A stretch of DNA of 6,841 nt from Sediminibacterium ginsengisoli. GTDB taxonomy: Bacteria; Bacteroidota; Bacteroidia; Chitinophagales; Chitinophagaceae. Position numbers and translations under genes: made by a program. Below, piece after piece: positions 5,173-6,841 of this stretch. Position 1 is the first letter of the stretch. Every line of letters starts with the position of its first letter. The stretch is from positions 1 to 6,841 of the forward strand of contig CAMAQW010000087.1 of NCBI GenBank assembly GCA_945860335.1, given 5' to 3'. The notes beneath the pieces were generated by a model. It was not told where the DNA came from and did not search any database. It saw only the letters and a program-made list of their open reading frames with translations.

Positions 5173-6402
5173 TTAACCCATTAAAATACCGGCGATACTA
5201 GCAGATAAGTAGGATGCTAAAGTACCGCACAACAAGGCTTTTAAGCCAAGTTTGGCAAGGTCGGCTCTACGGCTAGGGGCTAGTTCTCCAATACCACCAA
5301 TTTGCATACCAACACTACTAAAGTTTGCAAAACCACAAATAGCGATACTTACAATTAAAAGCCCTTTTTCTGATACGATTGGAACGGCTTTTGTGGTCAA
5401 ATTGTTAAACGCAACAAACTCGTTGATGGTTAGTTTTTGACCAAGAAGGGTAGCTGCATTAGCAACGTCCTGGCCCGGAACACCCATGGCCCATGCCATT
5501 GGATAAAATATTTTACTGAAAATAAAATCGAGTGATAAGCCTGGGTAAACAAGACCTAGTATATAGTTTAAAAAGGCAATTAAGGCAATAAAACCAATAA
5601 GCATGGCTATAACGTTAACGGCAATTTTCATACCATCGCTTGCACCATGTGAAATGGCGTCAATGATATTGCTGTAAGGGCTTTTTACTTCTAGTTTTAC
5701 TTTTCCCATGGTTTCCGATTCTTCGGTTTCCGGAAAAACAATTTTTGAAATTACGAGTGCACCAGGGGCTGCCATTAAACTAGCCGTTAATAAATACTCG
5801 GCTTTAGCACCCATGTTGGCATACACAATTAAGATACCACCAGCAATACAAGCAAGGCTACCACTCATACTAGCCAGTAGCTCACTTTTTGTCATACCAT
5901 TTAAATACGGACGAATCATTACCTGTGCTTCTACCTGTCCCACAAAAGCACTTGCTACATTACTAAGTGCTTCGGCACCACTAACGCGCATGATAAAGTT
6001 CATGGCTTTTGCAATAATTGATACAATAAATTGCATCACTCCAAAGTGATATAAAATAGCCACAAGCACACAAACCAATATAATAGTTGCCGTAACGCTA
6101 AAAGCAAATACAAAACCACCTTGTCCAAAATCTTTAACGCCATCAGGTGCATTTACCATAACACCACGGTACACAAACGCTACGCCTTCTCTGGCAAAAC
6201 GTTCAATTTTTTCCATACCGTGTCCTAGTTTTTGAAAAAACCAGGTTACTGGTGGAACTTTTAAAACAAGCACTGCAATAAGTACTTGTAATAGCATGCC
6301 GCTCACGACTAATCTATAATTGATCCTTCTTTTATTGTTTGAAAATAAAAAGGCAATCGCTAGTATTAGGATAATACCTAGTACGCCGTGAAATTTGTCC
6401 AT
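5173..6402 (-). CDS. nupC: Concentrative nucleoside transporter, NupC/CNT family
   Basis: This is a 409-residue inner-membrane protein, normal for a bacterial CNT, predicted to import nucleosides with a proton or sodium ion. Hydrophobic segments lie at about 5-21, 31-48, 97-120, 122-140, 176-196, 203-222, 260-283, 343-365 and 386-407. The order matches CNT: an N-terminal helix pair, a central Gate domain with the GQxEA loop (155-159) and IRPYL (163-167), then the C-terminal half with INEFVAFNNL (326-335) and CGFANFSSVGMQIGG (356-370). Glu158, Glu328, Asn360 and Ser363 correspond to nucleoside-contacting positions known in Vibrio cholerae CNT. The usual GQTEAP/GQSESP motif is here GQVEAQ, which may change substrate preference. 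It starts 40 nt after the trxA stop and ends 45 nt before mqnE. The symbol denotes the family. Confidence 0.9.
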   Translation of the reverse strand: MDKFHGVLGIILILAIAFLFSNNKRRINYRLVVSGMLLQVLIAVLVLKVPPVTWFFQKLGHGMEKIERFAREGVAFVYRGVMVNAPDGVKDFGQGGFVFAFSVTATIILVCVLVAILYHFGVMQFIVSIIAKAMNFIMRVSGAEALSNVASAFVGQVEAQVMIRPYLNGMTKSELLASMSGSLACIAGGILIVYANMGAKAEYLLTASLMAAPGALVISKIVFPETEESETMGKVKLEVKSPYSNIIDAISHGASDGMKIAVNVIAMLIGFIALIAFLNYILGLVYPGLSLDFIFSKIFYPMAWAMGVPGQDVANAATLLGQKLTINEFVAFNNLTTKAVPIVSEKGLLIVSIAICGFANFSSVGMQIGGIGELAPSRRADLAKLGLKALLCGTLASYLSASIAGILMG

Positions 6403-6429
6403 GCTATTTTTTTTGGCTGGGTTAAAATG

Positions 6430-6446
6430 GTAAGATACGGTCTTAC
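6430..6446 (-). other. Hairpin over the trxA stop codon (GTAAGA-N5-TCTTAC)
   Basis: A perfect 6-bp inverted repeat (6430-6435 and 6441-6446), extendable by one G-T pair, includes the trxA TAA. In the minus-strand transcript it is followed by CAUUUUAAC, only a weak U-run. It could be a partial terminator or a 3'-end stabiliser that lowers nupC expression relative to trxA. Its downstream arm contains TATCTTAC, a poor match to a -7 box. Confidence 0.28.
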
Positions 6447-6760
6447 ATTAAAGATTGTATCTTTTTGTCAAGTACCGACTTAGGTACTGCGCCAATTTGC
6501 TTGTCTACAATTTGACCGCCTTTGATAAATAAAATAGCAGGTATAGAAGTGATACCGTAGTTAACACTCAAATTAGGATTGTTGTCTACGTTTACTTTTC
6601 CAATATTTACTTTGCCATCATATTCTTTTGCGAGTTCTTCGATAACGGGTCCGATTGCTCTGCAAGGTCCACACCATTCTGCCCAAAAATCAACTAAGGT
6701 TAATTTGTCACTGTCTAATACGGTTGCCTGAAAATTGGCATCTGTTAATTCTAAAGCCAT
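6443..6760 (-). CDS. trxA: Thioredoxin
   Basis: This is a small cytosolic dithiol-disulfide reductant of 105 residues, the standard length of thioredoxin. It has DFWAEWCGPCR with active-site Cys30 and Cys33, the buried Asp24, Lys55 in GKVNVD (54-59), and the cis-proline loop SIP with Pro74. The C-terminal GAVPKSVL (90-97) is typical of Bacteroidota thioredoxins. Two ATG codons are adjacent (6763 and 6760). MALELTDANF from the second matches the usual family start, so it is chosen, although starting one codon earlier would change little. There is no Shine-Dalgarno, and the leader is A/T-rich. It is followed on the same strand by the nucleoside transporter after 40 nt. Confidence 0.96.
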   Translation of the reverse strand: MALELTDANFQATVLDSDKLTLVDFWAEWCGPCRAIGPVIEELAKEYDGKVNIGKVNVDNNPNLSVNYGITSIPAILFIKGGQIVDKQIGAVPKSVLDKKIQSLM

Positions 6761-6796
6761 CATTTTTTATTTAAAATTGTAAGTAAAGTTGAATCA

Positions 6797-6841
6797 TTAA
6801 GAAGTGTCAAATTTAAATCCAAACCCTGCAACTGCCACATT
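6797..6841 (-). CDS. Possible C-terminal end of an unidentified protein, outer-membrane-strand-like
   Basis: One minus-strand frame entering from the right edge reads NVAVAGFGFKFDTS and stops with TAA at 6799-6797, 34 nt before the thioredoxin ATG. The alternation of small/hydrophobic residues and the near-terminal Phe resemble the last beta-strand of an outer-membrane barrel. With 14 residues this is suggestive only; another minus-strand frame is also open here. The bulk of any gene would lie beyond the window. Confidence 0.33.
   Translation of the reverse strand, partial: NVAVAGFGFKFDTS

Noticed and set aside
5708..6049. A 113-codon plus-strand frame inside the nucleoside transporter gene.
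   Set aside because: It is antisense to well-conserved transporter motifs and has no recognisable motif or promoter; long antisense frames are common opposite hydrophobic-protein genes.
6808..6815. Minus-strand TAAATTTG, a match to the -7 promoter box, as a thioredoxin promoter.
   Set aside because: It lies inside the possible end of an upstream gene, its -33 region is poor, and the window ends too soon to judge.
1..6841. Mobile elements, CRISPR arrays, toxin-antitoxin or defence genes, tRNA or rRNA genes.
   Set aside because: Nearly all of the window is explained by conserved housekeeping genes in tight array; no transposase, terminal repeats, spaced repeats or tRNA-like folds were seen in the short gaps.

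Overview
The window looks like ordinary chromosomal housekeeping DNA from a Bacteroidota bacterium, probably a member of the Chitinophagales/Sphingobacteriales side of the phylum. The evidence is the moderately low GC, the absence of Shine-Dalgarno sequences before the starts, several matches to the Bacteroidota promoter pattern (TTTG, about 19 nt, TAnnTTTG), and protein sequences that read like Bacteroidota versions of their families. The genus assignment is open. No mobile element, CRISPR array, tRNA, rRNA or phage gene is visible, and coding density is high. No stretch over 300 bases lacks a gene.

Layout, left to right. The last 25 codons of dnaK (+) run into a strong bidirectional terminator (97-132), which faces the 3' end of a two-gene minus-strand unit. 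That unit is a class I aminotransferase of the aspartate aminotransferase type (1127-2317) followed after 3 nt by a standalone RlmK-type 23S rRNA methyltransferase (143-1123). A 175-bp divergent intergenic region (2318-2492) separates it from sdaA, a single-chain iron-sulfur L-serine ammonia-lyase (2493-3941, +). This region carries candidate promoters for both genes and several short perfect dyads. sdaA converges, with a 25-bp gap, on a minus-strand series read from right to left: thioredoxin (6443-6760), a concentrative nucleoside transporter of the NupC/CNT family (5173-6402) and mqnE, aminofutalosine synthase of the futalosine menaquinone pathway (3967-5127). The right edge may hold the last residues of another minus-strand gene with an outer-membrane-strand-like tail.

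How the genes relate. Serine deamination (SdaA) and aspartate transamination (AspC-like) both feed central carbon metabolism, and they share a divergent control region, so joint regulation is plausible but not shown. MqnE indicates that this organism makes menaquinone by the futalosine route. Its gene has its own near-consensus -10-like element and a 21-bp dyad across the probable transcription start. TrxA, NupC and MqnE do not form an obvious pathway.

I found no new multi-gene system. The items most worth a second look are the dyads at the sdaA/aspC and mqnE promoters, the changed substrate-site motif in the nucleoside transporter, and the C-terminal cysteine of SdaA, which is probably an active-site ligand.
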